Source: Microbacterium sp. STN6 (lineage in GTDB: Bacteria; Actinomycetota; Actinomycetes; Actinomycetales; Microbacteriaceae). From it: 64,000 bases of DNA. The stretch spans positions 496,001-560,000 of the forward strand of contig NZ_JAPMIT010000001.1 of NCBI RefSeq assembly GCF_026410545.1. Direction: 5' to 3'. Position numbers and translations under genes: made by a program. The notes beneath the pieces were generated by a model, which was given only the letters and a program-made list of their open reading frames with translations, searched no databases and was not told where the DNA came from. This document shows, piece after piece, positions 1 to 10,466 of the stretch. How positions within the stretch are numbered: the stretch's first letter is position 1; the number at the start of each line of letters is the position of its first letter.

Positions 1-466
1 TGCCGCATCCGCTCTCGCCGCGCCGCTTCGCGCCGCGGTCGCGGCCGCGGTCACGGCGACCGGCTCTCCCCTCCACCTCGCGGCGAACGCCGCACCGCCT
101 GCCGCGGCCCGCCCCGCCATCCACCTCGCGGTCATCCCGTCGACACGGCAGTCGCTTCGCCGGCGCGGCTATCACCCGGTGTCGCTCGTTCTCGCACACG
201 CCGGGCTGCGTGCCGAACGCGCTTTGAAGCCCCTACGGCAGACGCTCGACCAGGCGGGTCTCGGCCTTGTCGATCGGGCTCAGAATCGCCGGGGATCCCT
301 CGCGGCGACGGCCTTCGCTGCCGGCCGATCCTGGCTCATCGTCGACGACATCCTGACGACGGGCGCGACCCTCCTCGAGGCGCGGCGAGCGCTCGTTCAG
401 GTGGGTGCGCACGTGGTCGGCGCAGCCGTGATCGCATACACGCGGCGTCTGTCGAAGCCACCGTGA
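1..466 (+). CDS. comF: ComF family phosphoribosyltransferase-like protein, 5' truncated
   Basis: The frame is open from the left edge of the window to a TGA at 464-466, so the N-terminus lies outside. The C-terminal half shows the type I phosphoribosyltransferase loop IVDDILTTGAT (about 339-371) and upstream the RRRGYHPV segment typical of ComF proteins (157-180). ComF proteins are linked to DNA uptake and transformation, but in actinobacteria the gene is simply a conserved neighbour of hpf and secA, as in Rv3242c-Rv3241c-Rv3240c. It precedes hpf on the same strand with a gap of about 200 nt. The usual N-terminal zinc-finger part cannot be checked here. Family call is confident; function in this organism is inference. 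Confidence 0.85.
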   Translation, partial: AASALAAPLRAAVAAAVTATGSPLHLAANAAPPAAARPAIHLAVIPSTRQSLRRRGYHPVSLVLAHAGLRAERALKPLRQTLDQAGLGLVDRAQNRRGSLAATAFAAGRSWLIVDDILTTGATLLEARRALVQVGAHVVGAAVIAYTRRLSKPP

Positions 467-663
467 GCGGTGCGGCCGTCGCGTCGATCCTCGACGAACG
501 CCGGCACAGGCGGGGCAGGCACGATCGGCCTCGGGCGGCACCTGAGACTTGCGGCACTCATGGGTGACTTATGGAAGACGCGGCACTACGGTAGGGGGAA
601 AGAGGCGTGGATGACCCGCCCTGACGAGCCGGGCGGGGGCACGTCAGATCAGGGAGGGTCGTC

Positions 664-1362
664 ATGGAACTTGACATCATCGGACGAAACCTGGGGATCA
701 CTGATCGATTCCGTGAATACGCCACGGAGAAGACCGAGAAGCTGTCTCGGCTGGCCACGCGAGCGCTCGTACTCGAGTTGCGCGTCAGCCGGCACAACGA
801 GAAGCCGAACGGTCAGAGCAGTGAAGATCGCGTCGAGCTGACGCTGATCGGCCCGGGTCCCGTGGTTCGCGCGGAGGCGACGGCGACCGACAAATACGCC
901 GCCCTTGACGTCGCGATGGCCAAGCTGATCGAGCGGGTGCGCCGGGCGAAGGATCGCCGCAAGATCCATCGCGGCAACCACCGCCCCACCTCCCTGAGCG
1001 AGGCCAGTACGGGAGCGTTCAATGTTGTCGACATCACCCCGGCATCCGCCGACGTGATCGAGCGGGTGCGCACCGGCTCCATCCCCGTCGTCGGTGAGGA
1101 GGCCGAGGCGAGCGACGAGGAGCAGTACTGCCCCGTCGTGATCCGGCGCAAGGTGTTCGCCTCGGTACCGATGTCCGTCGACGACGCGCTCTACTACATG
1201 GAGCTCGTCGGCCACGACTTCTACCTCTTCATCGATCAGGAGAACGGGCGCCCGAGCGTCGTCTACCGCCGCAAGGGCTGGGACTACGGCGTCATCGCCC
1301 TCGACGAGAACGCCGACGAACTGCAGGAGGTGGCGACTGCCAGCCGCAAGCTCGGCCGGTGA
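664..1362 (+). CDS. hpf: Long-form ribosome hibernation promoting factor
   Basis: This 232-aa protein has the two-domain long HPF layout. An S30AE/YfiA-type domain covers residues 1 to about 105 (starts MELDIIGRNLGI), then a linker, then a C-terminal dimerisation domain at about 160-225 (VIRRKVFASVPMSVDDALYYM ... VYRRKGWDYGVIAL). Long HPF binds the 30S subunit and dimerises it to make inactive 100S ribosomes in stationary phase. A good Shine-Dalgarno sequence (GGGAGGG) stands 6 nt before the ATG. It lies between comF and secA, as in most actinobacteria (Rv3241c). Confidence 0.95.
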   Translation: MELDIIGRNLGITDRFREYATEKTEKLSRLATRALVLELRVSRHNEKPNGQSSEDRVELTLIGPGPVVRAEATATDKYAALDVAMAKLIERVRRAKDRRKIHRGNHRPTSLSEASTGAFNVVDITPASADVIERVRTGSIPVVGEEAEASDEEQYCPVVIRRKVFASVPMSVDDALYYMELVGHDFYLFIDQENGRPSVVYRRKGWDYGVIALDENADELQEVATASRKLGR

Positions 1363-1462
1363 CGGATGCCGCGTCGGCGGCGACGCCGCCGGCGCGGGCA
1401 TCCGCTTCTCTTCGTATCGGGCGAACCGTGCCGATACTCATCACGCACCCCGCTAGCATTGC

Positions 1463-1468
1463 TATAGT
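1463..1468 (+). promoter_or_regulatory. Possible -10 box of the secA promoter
   Basis: TATAGT lies 79 nt upstream of the GTG start of secA in the 184-nt hpf-secA gap. No good -35 hexamer is visible 16-18 nt upstream, so this is a weak call. The distance would give a leader of about 70 nt. Confidence 0.35.
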
Positions 1469-1546
1469 TGCCGGCTGCGGTCGGTTCGCGCGCGTCCGGC
1501 CGGACGACAGGCGCTCCCGGCGCCCTGATCAGTGTGGAGTGCATCC

Positions 1547-4348
<2,802 letters not shown>

Positions 4349-4372
<24 letters not shown>

Positions 4373-4435
4373 CCGCCGCACAGTCACGCCGCACAGGCTG
4401 ACCGCCGCACAGTCACGCCGCGCGGGCCGACCACC
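4349..4435. repeat. 29-bp tandem repeat, three copies, filling the secA / Rv3235-like junction
   Basis: Three 29-bp units (4349-4377, 4378-4406, 4407-4435) start with GCACAGTCACGCCGC and differ at few positions. Unit 1 contains the last eight secA codons and its TGA. Units 2 and 3 occupy the whole space up to the stop codon of the convergent gene at 4437. The array looks like a tandem duplication of the 3' end of secA. Confidence 0.9.
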
Positions 4436-4436
4436 G

Positions 4437-4943
4437 CTAGAGCACGGAGACGACGCTGGCTCGCCAGCGCCTGTCGATGCCCTCGAGCCTGATGGCAACG
4501 GCCCGCGACCGCGCACGGTTATGCACCATGACGACCGCCTCGACGACGTCTTCGCGCGGCATGCTGATGATCGTGCGGCCGATGGAGACCTGTGGTCGGC
4601 GCGCCGCAACTCCCTTGACCTGACGGGCGCGAGCGGCGAGCACGACCCGTTTGAGCAGGTGCCGGTAGACCTCGTCGCTGACCCAGCGTGAGAGCTGGTC
4701 GAGCTCTCGCACACCGGCGAGCACTTCGATGACGCAGCGGCTCAGGTTCTCCAGCAGCGGCTGCGGGTCCGGCAGCTCGTGCACGGGCGTGCGTTGCGCG
4801 CCGAAGTACTCGTCGGCATCGAATCGGGCCGCCGCCGCAGCGGCAGCTGCCGAGCCACGGCTCTGCCGAACCTGCCCGGCCGCGGGCGTGCCGCGTGCGT
4901 CGTCGTCGCGCTCCTCCGCGGCCACCGGCACAGCTGGGCTCAT
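4437..4943 (-). CDS. Rv3235 family protein
   Basis: This 168-aa protein has a low-complexity, Ala-rich N-terminus (an Ala run near residues 30-42) followed by a conserved domain from about residue 60 (LPDPQPLLENLSRCVIEVLAG ... RAVAIRLEGIDRRWRASVVSVL). This matches the actinobacterial Rv3235 family, a small family of unknown function that sits next to secA. The start MSPAVPVAAEERDD at 4943 is chosen because longer in-frame starts add only Arg-rich, non-conserved sequence; an ATG at 4976 is the alternative. It is convergent with secA and divergent from the gene at 5120. Confidence 0.7.
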   Translation of the reverse strand: MSPAVPVAAEERDDDARGTPAAGQVRQSRGSAAAAAAAARFDADEYFGAQRTPVHELPDPQPLLENLSRCVIEVLAGVRELDQLSRWVSDEVYRHLLKRVVLAARARQVKGVAARRPQVSIGRTIISMPREDVVEAVVMVHNRARSRAVAIRLEGIDRRWRASVVSVL

Positions 4944-5071
4944 CGTCTGCTCCCCGACTCTCGAAAACGTCAGCATGGATCGAATTGCGGTGTCTGCCCC
5001 CGGAAGGGGGTGACTTCCCGAGAAAGACTCAACCAGTTGCAGACGTTTCTGTCTACCGGCTTGAGACGATC

Positions 5072-5080
5072 TGTGGATAA
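5072..5080 (+). promoter_or_regulatory. Perfect DnaA box (TGTGGATAA)
   Basis: TGTGGATAA is the reverse complement of the consensus DnaA 9-mer TTATCCACA. It lies 39 nt upstream of the ATG at 5120 in the divergent region 4944-5119. A second identical box lies at 6137-6145. The match is exact; DnaA binding is inference. Confidence 0.55.
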
Positions 5081-5119
5081 CTCGCGACGCATCCGCTTCA
5101 TGCCGATACCGTCGGAAGC

Positions 5120-5758
5120 ATGCGCTGGGACAACCTCTTCGACGACATCGAGGGCCAGCTCGAGCACGAGCTTGACGCAGACGACGTCGAGCTTCGGGCC
5201 GAGCGCGAACGCCTCCGCCTGGCGCGACTTTCGCTGCGCGAGAGGTTGACGTCGCTCGCCGCCGGCGAGGGCGACGACCGTCACCATTCGGCACCGGAGG
5301 GCGACGGTCGCCGGCAGCCGAACGCCCTGACGCTGCAGCTCACGAGCGGCGCGACGATCCGCGTTCGCCCGGCGACCTTCGGGCGGGATTGGTTCTCAGG
5401 CGAACTGCTCGAGGAGGCCAGACGGCCGCGTCACTGCGTCGTGCCGCTCGCCGCCATCGCGGGCATCCTGGTCAGTACAGCGGATGCCGCCCGCAGCCTC
5501 GCGGACGAGCCTGCACGCGGTCGCGCCCCCTCACTCTCCGATCGCATCGGCATCGCGTTCGTGCTGCGCGACCTGTGCCGTCGCCGCGCAGGCGTCGAAC
5601 TGCAGACGGCGGCCGGGTCGTTCCACGGCACCATCGATAGGGTGGCGCGAGAGCACCTGGATCTCGCCGTACATGAGCCGGGAAGCCCGCGCCGCGCCGC
5701 ATCCGTCACGCAGGTCCGCATTGTGCCGATCGAGCAGATCACCCTCGTGCGAGTGTGA
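5120..5758 (+). CDS. Conserved actinobacterial hypothetical protein
   Basis: I do not recognise this 212-aa protein as a named family. It has an acidic, probably helical N-terminus (residues 3-50, MRWDNLFDDIEGQLEHELDA) and a beta-rich remainder (about 70-212). The C-terminal segment HGTIDRVAREHLDLAVHE ... VPIEQITLVRV loosely resembles an Sm-like fold, which is only a guess. There is no signal peptide or membrane segment. TACCGT at 5107-5112 stands 7 nt before the ATG and no Shine-Dalgarno is seen, so a leaderless mRNA is likely. A DnaA box lies just upstream. Confidence 0.65.
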   Translation: MRWDNLFDDIEGQLEHELDADDVELRAERERLRLARLSLRERLTSLAAGEGDDRHHSAPEGDGRRQPNALTLQLTSGATIRVRPATFGRDWFSGELLEEARRPRHCVVPLAAIAGILVSTADAARSLADEPARGRAPSLSDRIGIAFVLRDLCRRRAGVELQTAAGSFHGTIDRVAREHLDLAVHEPGSPRRAASVTQVRIVPIEQITLVRV

Positions 5759-5760
5759 GC

Positions 5761-5796
5761 GCCGCCGCCGCCGCCGCCGCCGTCGTCGTCGTCGTC
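5761..5796. repeat. Trinucleotide microsatellite (GCC)7(GTC)5
   Basis: Seven GCC triplets (5761-5781) are followed by five GTC triplets (5782-5796) in the 51-nt gap between the convergent genes ending at 5758 and 5810. Such arrays are prone to slippage, but here length change would not alter a reading frame. Confidence 0.9.
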
Positions 5797-5809
5797 GACA
5801 CGATCGCGC

Positions 5810-6094
5810 TCATTCGCCGGGGCGCGTGATGCGGCCGCCGGAGAGCTCGGGGATGCTCGCAAAGTCTGACTGCTGCCACAGGCTGGCGCGCCGGCTCTCT
5901 TCGTACATGGCGTCGATGTAAGCCTCAAGCACGTTGCGCTCGATGCGCCACTTGCCCGTGGTACCGATGCGAATGGCGGGCAATTCGCCCGACTGCACGA
6001 TCGCGAGAACGTCGTCGGGAGACACGTTGAGAATCTCGGCGGCATCGGCAACGGTGAGGAAGCGGCCGAGCGAGTCGAATGTGTCTGCGCCCAT
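5810..6094 (-). CDS. BldC/excisionase-like helix-turn-helix protein
   Basis: This 94-aa protein is almost entirely one winged-helix DNA-binding domain of the MerR/excisionase type (residues 11-62: FLTVADAAEILNVSPDDVLAIV ... GKWRIERNVLEAYIDAMYE), with a short conserved tail. Proteins like this are widespread in actinobacteria and related to BldC, a small developmental regulator; the targets here are unknown. GATAAT at 6101-6106 is 6 nt upstream of the ATG, so the mRNA is probably leaderless. It is divergent from the SAF-domain gene, and a DnaA box lies in the shared upstream region. Confidence 0.8.
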   Translation of the reverse strand: MGADTFDSLGRFLTVADAAEILNVSPDDVLAIVQSGELPAIRIGTTGKWRIERNVLEAYIDAMYEESRRASLWQQSDFASIPELSGGRITRPGE

Positions 6095-6136
6095 GCATCG
6101 ATTATCTCCCTGCGACGCGCCGGCCGGGTCGAAGCC

Positions 6137-6145
6137 TGTGGATAA
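6137..6145 (+). promoter_or_regulatory. Second perfect DnaA box (TGTGGATAA)
   Basis: This is the same 9-mer and the same local context (CTGTGGATAACT) as at 5072. It lies in the divergent region between the HTH gene (start 6094) and the SAF-domain gene (start 6256). Confidence 0.55.
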
Positions 6146-6255
6146 CTTTCACGCGCGTCGCCGTCACACGCCACCATTGTTGAGCACTCGACGCAACCGT
6201 CGTCGAGCACGCTGCATGCCGCACGACACGCGAGCACTCGAGGCGAAGGGGAACA

Positions 6256-6891
6256 ATGAGCGCGCAACCGACGACGAGGCCGCACCGGGTGTTCTGGCTC
6301 GACCCGCGCTTCGCGATCGGCATTCTGCTCGTCGCGGCGTCCGTCGTCGGCGTGTGGGCAGTGGTGCACACGGCCGACCGCACCACGACCGTGCTTGCCG
6401 CCGCCTCGGCCATCGCTCCGGGTGATCGGGTCACCACGTCCGACCTGCGCCGCGTGCAGGTGAGGCTGGGTGATTCAGGCAAACGCTACATGACAGCAGA
6501 GCGGATGCCGGCGGCCGGCGTCGTCGTCACGCGAGCCGTCGGCCCGGGCGAACTCCTGCCGGTTGCTGCCGTCGGCGACGCCGACAGCGTCACCAGCGCA
6601 CGGGTGGTGCTCAGCGTGCGGGGCCCGCTCGCGGCATCCGTCATCGCCGGTTCTGTCGTCGATGTCTGGTCTGCCGCCGCCATCGATGGGGGCGGCTTCG
6701 GGCCGCCCGCCGTGCTCGCCGAGAAGGCGGCGGTCGTGCGCGTCGTTGCCGACGACGGCATGGTGCGCACGGGCGACGGGGTCTCTGTCGAGGTGCAGGT
6801 GCCCAGGCGCAGCCTTCCGGCGGTGCTGCAGGCGCAGGCGAACGGCGACGCGGTGAGCGTGATCGCGGCGGCGGCGCAGGCGGGTTCCTGA
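6256..6891 (+). CDS. SAF domain-containing (CpaB/FlgA-like) membrane protein
   Basis: The 211-aa product has a short cytoplasmic N-terminus, one membrane segment (about 20-38, FAIGILLVAASVVGVWAVV) and an extracytoplasmic SAF domain (about 45-110). This is the layout of CpaB/RcpC proteins of Flp/Tad pilus systems. GAAGGGG before the ATG serves as ribosome-binding site. The stop codon overlaps the start of the next gene by one base (TGATG), so the two are translationally coupled. No other Tad gene is nearby, so a pilus role is only inferred. Confidence 0.8.
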   Translation: MSAQPTTRPHRVFWLDPRFAIGILLVAASVVGVWAVVHTADRTTTVLAAASAIAPGDRVTTSDLRRVQVRLGDSGKRYMTAERMPAAGVVVTRAVGPGELLPVAAVGDADSVTSARVVLSVRGPLAASVIAGSVVDVWSAAAIDGGGFGPPAVLAEKAAVVRVVADDGMVRTGDGVSVEVQVPRRSLPAVLQAQANGDAVSVIAAAAQAGS

Positions 6892-8147
6892 TGGCGCGGC
6901 TCGCCCTCGCGCTCGATCGACGCACCGAGGATCGCCTGATCGGCGACGCGCTGAACGCAGGGCACCAGCTGGCTAGCCGGCCGCAGACCGGAATGGAACT
7001 GGTCGCACTCGCCGGGGACGGGGTGCTCGACGCCGCCGTCGTCTCAGCATCTCGGCGCTGGCTGACGCCGGCACTGATGGCCGCATGCGACGCGGGCGCC
7101 GTGCGGCTCGTTGCCCTTGCGGCGGGGGAGCAGGAACGCCGCAACGCCGCCTCGCTCGGCCTCTACGAAGTGCTGGATGCGACGAGTGAATGGGCGGCCG
7201 TCGAGGAACTGCTGACGGCGGTCGCGCCCGCGCCTGCGCCCGCGAGGCAGAGCGCGGCAGAGGCGGTGGCCGGCGGCCGAGTCATCGCCGTGTGGGGCCC
7301 TGCTGGTGCGCCCGGGCGAACGACTCTCGCCACCACGATCGCGGCCGAGATCGCGGCGCGGGGGCACTCGGTGGCGCTCGCCGACGTCGACACGTATGGC
7401 GGCTGCATCGCCCCGAGCCTCGGTCTGCTCGACGAAGCGCCCGGGTTCGCGGCCGCGTGCCGGCTGGCCGGTTCGGGCGGTCTCAATCGTGGAGAGCTCG
7501 AGCGCGTCGCGTCGCGCTACGCCTCGTCGAAGGGCCCGTTCTGGGTTCTCACGGGCATCGGGCGGCCGACCCGCTGGCCCGAGCTGTCGGCCGAGCGGGT
7601 CGCCGCGACCATCGAGACCTGCCGCGGATGGGTCGACTACCTCGTGATCGACACCGGCTTCAGCCTCGAAAGCGACGAAGAGATCTCGAGCGATCTCTTC
7701 GCGCCCCGCCGCAATGCGGCGACCCTGGCCGCGCTGCGAGCCGCTGACCATATCGTCGAGGTCGGGCTCGCCGACCCGGTCGGCATGCCGCGGTTTCTGC
7801 GCGCACACGTCGACCTTGCCGAACTCGTACCGGACACGCCGAGCACGGTGGTCATGAACCGAGTGCGCGCCACGGCCGTTGGCATGGCGCCGTTCGCCCA
7901 GGTCTCCTCGACCCTGGCCCGCTTCGCGGGCATCACCGCACCCGTGCTCGTGCCGCACGACCAGCAGGGCGTCGACACCGCGCTGCTCACCGGCAAGACG
8001 CTGGCGGATGCCGCACCCCGGTCGCCTGCGCGCGCCGCCGTTTCGCGCATGGTCGAGTCTGCACTGCTGCCGAGAGCGGAGGCCGGGGTTGCCCCGCGCC
8101 GACGGCTGCTCGGGCGACGGGCGGGCGCGGCATCCGTGTCTACCTGA
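6891..8147 (+). CDS. CpaE/MinD-like P-loop ATPase
   Basis: This 418-aa protein has an N-terminal receiver-like region (about 1-115) and a P-loop ATPase domain (about 130-385). The deviant Walker A reads WGPAGAPGRTTLATTIA (about 134-150), and a Walker A' type segment LADVDTYGG follows. It resembles TadZ/CpaE proteins that localise Tad pilus machinery. In pilus clusters a TadA secretion ATPase normally follows; here the next gene is pdtaS. It may be a remnant of a Tad locus or have a separate localisation role with the SAF protein. Confidence 0.75.
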   Translation: MARLALALDRRTEDRLIGDALNAGHQLASRPQTGMELVALAGDGVLDAAVVSASRRWLTPALMAACDAGAVRLVALAAGEQERRNAASLGLYEVLDATSEWAAVEELLTAVAPAPAPARQSAAEAVAGGRVIAVWGPAGAPGRTTLATTIAAEIAARGHSVALADVDTYGGCIAPSLGLLDEAPGFAAACRLAGSGGLNRGELERVASRYASSKGPFWVLTGIGRPTRWPELSAERVAATIETCRGWVDYLVIDTGFSLESDEEISSDLFAPRRNAATLAALRAADHIVEVGLADPVGMPRFLRAHVDLAELVPDTPSTVVMNRVRATAVGMAPFAQVSSTLARFAGITAPVLVPHDQQGVDTALLTGKTLADAAPRSPARAAVSRMVESALLPRAEAGVAPRRRLLGRRAGAASVST

Positions 8148-8173
8148 GGTACGTGCCCACGTAAACTGTCACC

Positions 8174-9670
8174 GTGCCGACGCTCAGTGAACTCGTACTC
8201 GCCCAGGGCCGCTCCGCTGACGACGTCGACTGGCTGCACATGCTTGTCGGCGACTGGCAACTCCTCGCCGACCTCGCCTTCGCCGACATTGTGCTGTGGG
8301 TGCCCTCGGATGACGCGGATGGCGAGTTCGTCGCCGTCGCTCACGCACGCCCGTCGAGCGCGGCAACGCTCTTCTATCGCGACTTCGTGGGCCAGAAGAT
8401 CAAGGCGGAATGGCGCGACCAGGTCATGCGGGCGTTCGAGACGGCGCAGATCGTGGATTCGTCGGCGCCGGATTGGTACGAGGAGACCCCGACCCGGGTG
8501 CGTGCCGTGCCCGTCATGCGGCGCATCAACCCGCGCTCGCCTGACATCGATCCGGTGCCCGTCGCCGTCATCACTCGGCACAGCAATCTGAGCGAGGCCC
8601 GCACCCCCGGGCGTCAGGAGCTGACGTTCAACGAGTGCGCCAACGACCTGTTCGCCATGATCGCGTCGGGGGACTTTCCCGATATGGGTGCGCCGACCGG
8701 CCCACGGCGCGGGGCGCCGCGGGCATCCGATGGTCTGATCAGGCTCGACGTCGACGGTGTCACGACCTTCGCGAGCCCCAACGCTCTCTCCGCCTTCAAC
8801 CGCATGGGTTTCGCGGATGAGCTGGAGGGCGAATCGCTCGCCGAGGTGACGACGCAGCTGCTCGGCGGCCGGCTCGTGGTCGACGAATCGCTGCCGCTCG
8901 TGGTGACCGGCAGGGCGCCATGGCGAACCGACATCGAGGCGCGCGGCGTGACGGTGTCGCTGCGGGCGATCCCCATTCGCAATCGGGGCGAGCGCGTGGG
9001 AGCGATCGTGCTGTGCCGGGACGTGACCGAGCTGCGGCATCAGGAACGCGAGCTCATCACCAAGGACGCGACGATTCGCGAGATCCACCATCGGGTGAAG
9101 AACAACCTGCAGACGGTGGCGTCGCTGCTGCGCATTCAGGCGAGGCGCACGCACTCGGACGAGGCGCGCGACGCGCTCTCGCAGGCGCAGCGGAGGGTCG
9201 GCGCGATCGCGGTGGTGCACGACACGCTCTCGGAGGGTCTGGCGCAGATTGTCGACTTCGACGATGTGTTCGCCCGGGTGCTGCTGCTGGTCGCCGAGGT
9301 GGCGGCCAGCCACAACACGACGGTGCACCCGAAATCCACGGGGAGCTTCGGGGAGTTGCCGAGCGAGTACGCGACCCCGTTGGCGCTGGCGCTCACCGAG
9401 CTCGTGACGAACGCGGTGGAGCACGGCCTGGCGGGCCGCGAGGGCGCGGTCGAGATCATCGCGAAGCGCTCGGCCGAGAGCCTTGCCGTGAAGGTGGTCG
9501 ACAACGGGTCGGGGCTGCCCGAGGGCAAGGTCGGCGCCGGGCTCGGCACCCAGATCGTGCGAACGCTGATCCAGGGCGAGCTCGGGGGAACGATCGACTG
9601 GCACACGCTCATGGGGCAGGGCACCGAGGTGACCATCGAGGTGCCGCTGCGCTACCTCAACAAGAAGTAG
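8174..9670 (+). CDS. pdtaS: Soluble sensor histidine kinase PdtaS
   Basis: This 498-aa cytosolic kinase has an N-terminal GAF-type domain (about 1-145), a PAS-like domain (about 180-290), a HisKA_2 dimerisation domain with the phospho-acceptor box IREIHHRVKNNLQT (His305/306) and a HATPase domain (DNGSGLPEGKVGAGLG). In M. tuberculosis PdtaS (Rv3220c) phosphorylates the RNA-binding antiterminator PdtaR and lies beside whiB1, as here. PdtaR is encoded elsewhere. TAAACT at 8162-8167 lies 6 nt before the GTG start and there is no Shine-Dalgarno, so the mRNA is probably leaderless. Confidence 0.92.
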   Translation: MPTLSELVLAQGRSADDVDWLHMLVGDWQLLADLAFADIVLWVPSDDADGEFVAVAHARPSSAATLFYRDFVGQKIKAEWRDQVMRAFETAQIVDSSAPDWYEETPTRVRAVPVMRRINPRSPDIDPVPVAVITRHSNLSEARTPGRQELTFNECANDLFAMIASGDFPDMGAPTGPRRGAPRASDGLIRLDVDGVTTFASPNALSAFNRMGFADELEGESLAEVTTQLLGGRLVVDESLPLVVTGRAPWRTDIEARGVTVSLRAIPIRNRGERVGAIVLCRDVTELRHQERELITKDATIREIHHRVKNNLQTVASLLRIQARRTHSDEARDALSQAQRRVGAIAVVHDTLSEGLAQIVDFDDVFARVLLLVAEVAASHNTTVHPKSTGSFGELPSEYATPLALALTELVTNAVEHGLAGREGAVEIIAKRSAESLAVKVVDNGSGLPEGKVGAGLGTQIVRTLIQGELGGTIDWHTLMGQGTEVTIEVPLRYLNKK

Positions 9671-9686
9671 CGCCGGCTGGCCGCAT

Positions 9687-9747
9687 GTGCGGCTGCTTCG
9701 TGCGACCATCGTGCGGCTGCTCCGTGCGACTGCTCCATGCGACCGCT
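9687..9747. repeat. 24-bp tandem repeat, about 2.5 copies, downstream of pdtaS
   Basis: Units at 9687-9710 and 9711-9734 share GTGCGGCTGCTYCGTGCGAC, and a partial third unit follows. The array begins 17 nt after the pdtaS stop codon. Confidence 0.85.
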
Positions 9748-9836
9748 GACCGAGCGCGTGCCCGCCGAGGTCAAACGCGCGCCTGACCGAGGCCGGCCGC
9801 GTGCCCTCCCAAAACCGGCCGCGTGCCGTCCCGGGC

Positions 9837-9923
9837 GAACGAAAACGACGGTCATTCTGCAGATTCGGCCTCCGAGGGCCGTGTATCGGCGCGATTTCGT
9901 CGAGATCACCGTCGTTTTGGTTC
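9837..9923 (+). repeat. 87-bp palindromic element, copy A
   Basis: The element begins GAACGAAAACGACGGTCAT and ends ATCACCGTCGTTTTGGTTC, so its own ends form an imperfect inverted repeat of about 19 bp. The outer 23 bp (left) and 24 bp (right) are identical, in reverse complement, to the ends of copy B at 10023-10109. The central 40 bp are similar but diverged. No ORF fits inside. It looks like a small REP/MITE-type element. Confidence 0.85.
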
Positions 9924-10022
9924 GGGCGGGCGGCAGTTTGCGGCGGCGCGGCCGGAGTCGCGCATCCGCTCTCGTGCTCAACAACTGAGCAGCGGATGGC
10001 GGGCGCACGCGCCCGCGGCCGC

Positions 10023-10109
10023 GAACCAAAACGACGGTGATCTCGACAGAATCGGCCTGAACAGGGGCGCAACAGACCGAAAACGACAGAATGACCGTCG
10101 TTTTCGTTC
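10023..10109 (-). repeat. 87-bp palindromic element, copy B (inverted)
   Basis: This is the same length as copy A but in the opposite orientation, 99 bp further on. Its ends read GAACCAAAACGACGGTGAT and ATGACCGTCGTTTTCGTTC. Together the two copies form a larger inverted repeat, so the region could fold either as two separate hairpins or as one long cruciform/RNA stem. Confidence 0.85.
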
Positions 10110-10160
10110 GGGGAGCGGGGCGGTCGAGGGCGGATGGCCGGGGGCCTTCGGGGCGCGGCC

Positions 10161-10224
10161 GTGCGGCGGCTCGGGCCGGGGAGGGTTAGGAGGTGCGGCG
10201 GCTAGGGCCGGGCAGGGCTAGGAG
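10161..10224. repeat. 32-bp tandem repeat, two copies, covering the whiB1 stop codon
   Basis: Units 10161-10192 and 10193-10224 both begin GTGCGGCGGCT and end TTAGGAG or CTAGGAG. The whiB1 TAG (10220-10218) lies in the second unit; the matching position of the first unit reads TAA. The unit therefore includes the gene's last codons. Confidence 0.85.
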
Positions 10225-10466
10225 GCGCGGCGGGCGCGGGCGGCGCGGCGCTTCAGGGCGCGGCGCTCGTCTTCCGACAGGCCTCCCCAGACGCCGGAAT
10301 CCTGGCCGGTCTCAAGAGCGTATTGCAGGCAGATCTCGGTGACGGTGCACCGGGCGCACACGGCCTTGGCCTTCTCGATCTGGTCAACGGCCGGACCGGT
10401 GTTGCCGACGGGGAAGAAAAGCTCGGGGTCGGCGGTGAGGCAGGCGGCTTTGTCGCGCCAATCCAT
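10218..10466 (-). CDS. whiB1: WhiB family iron-sulfur transcription factor, WhiB1 type
   Basis: The 82-aa protein has the four cluster-binding cysteines (C9, C37, C40, C46 in CARCTVTEIC), the GVWGG turn (about residues 57-63) and a basic C-terminus (LKRRAARARRAS). WhiB1 proteins hold a [4Fe-4S] cluster that reacts with nitric oxide and bind the housekeeping sigma factor; WhiB1 is essential in mycobacteria. Its position beside pdtaS matches Rv3219-Rv3220c. AAAGGAG is upstream of the ATG. The leader from the predicted promoter is about 140 nt, longer than most here. Confidence 0.93.
   Translation of the reverse strand: MDWRDKAACLTADPELFFPVGNTGPAVDQIEKAKAVCARCTVTEICLQYALETGQDSGVWGGLSEDERRALKRRAARARRAS

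Larger units (their letters stand above)
9671..10217. other. 547-nt non-coding, repeat-rich region between pdtaS and whiB1
   Basis: I see no credible gene here. Frames that stay open are Arg/Pro-rich and lack start context. The region holds a 24-bp tandem repeat (9687-9747), a twofold GGCCGCGTGCC repeat around 9792-9831, two inverted 87-bp elements (9837-9923, 10023-10109) and a 32-bp tandem repeat (10161-10224). It is the longest gene-free stretch in the window and separates two convergent regulators. Confidence 0.8.

Noticed and set aside
1532-1546. Earlier GTG start for secA adding five residues
   Set aside because: Actinobacterial SecA proteins start at the [13 protein letters not shown] segment, which begins at the GTG at 1547.
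9671-10217. Small protein genes in the pdtaS-whiB1 gap
   Set aside because: Open frames here run through repeats, are Arg/Pro/Gly rich, and lack ribosome-binding or leaderless start signals.
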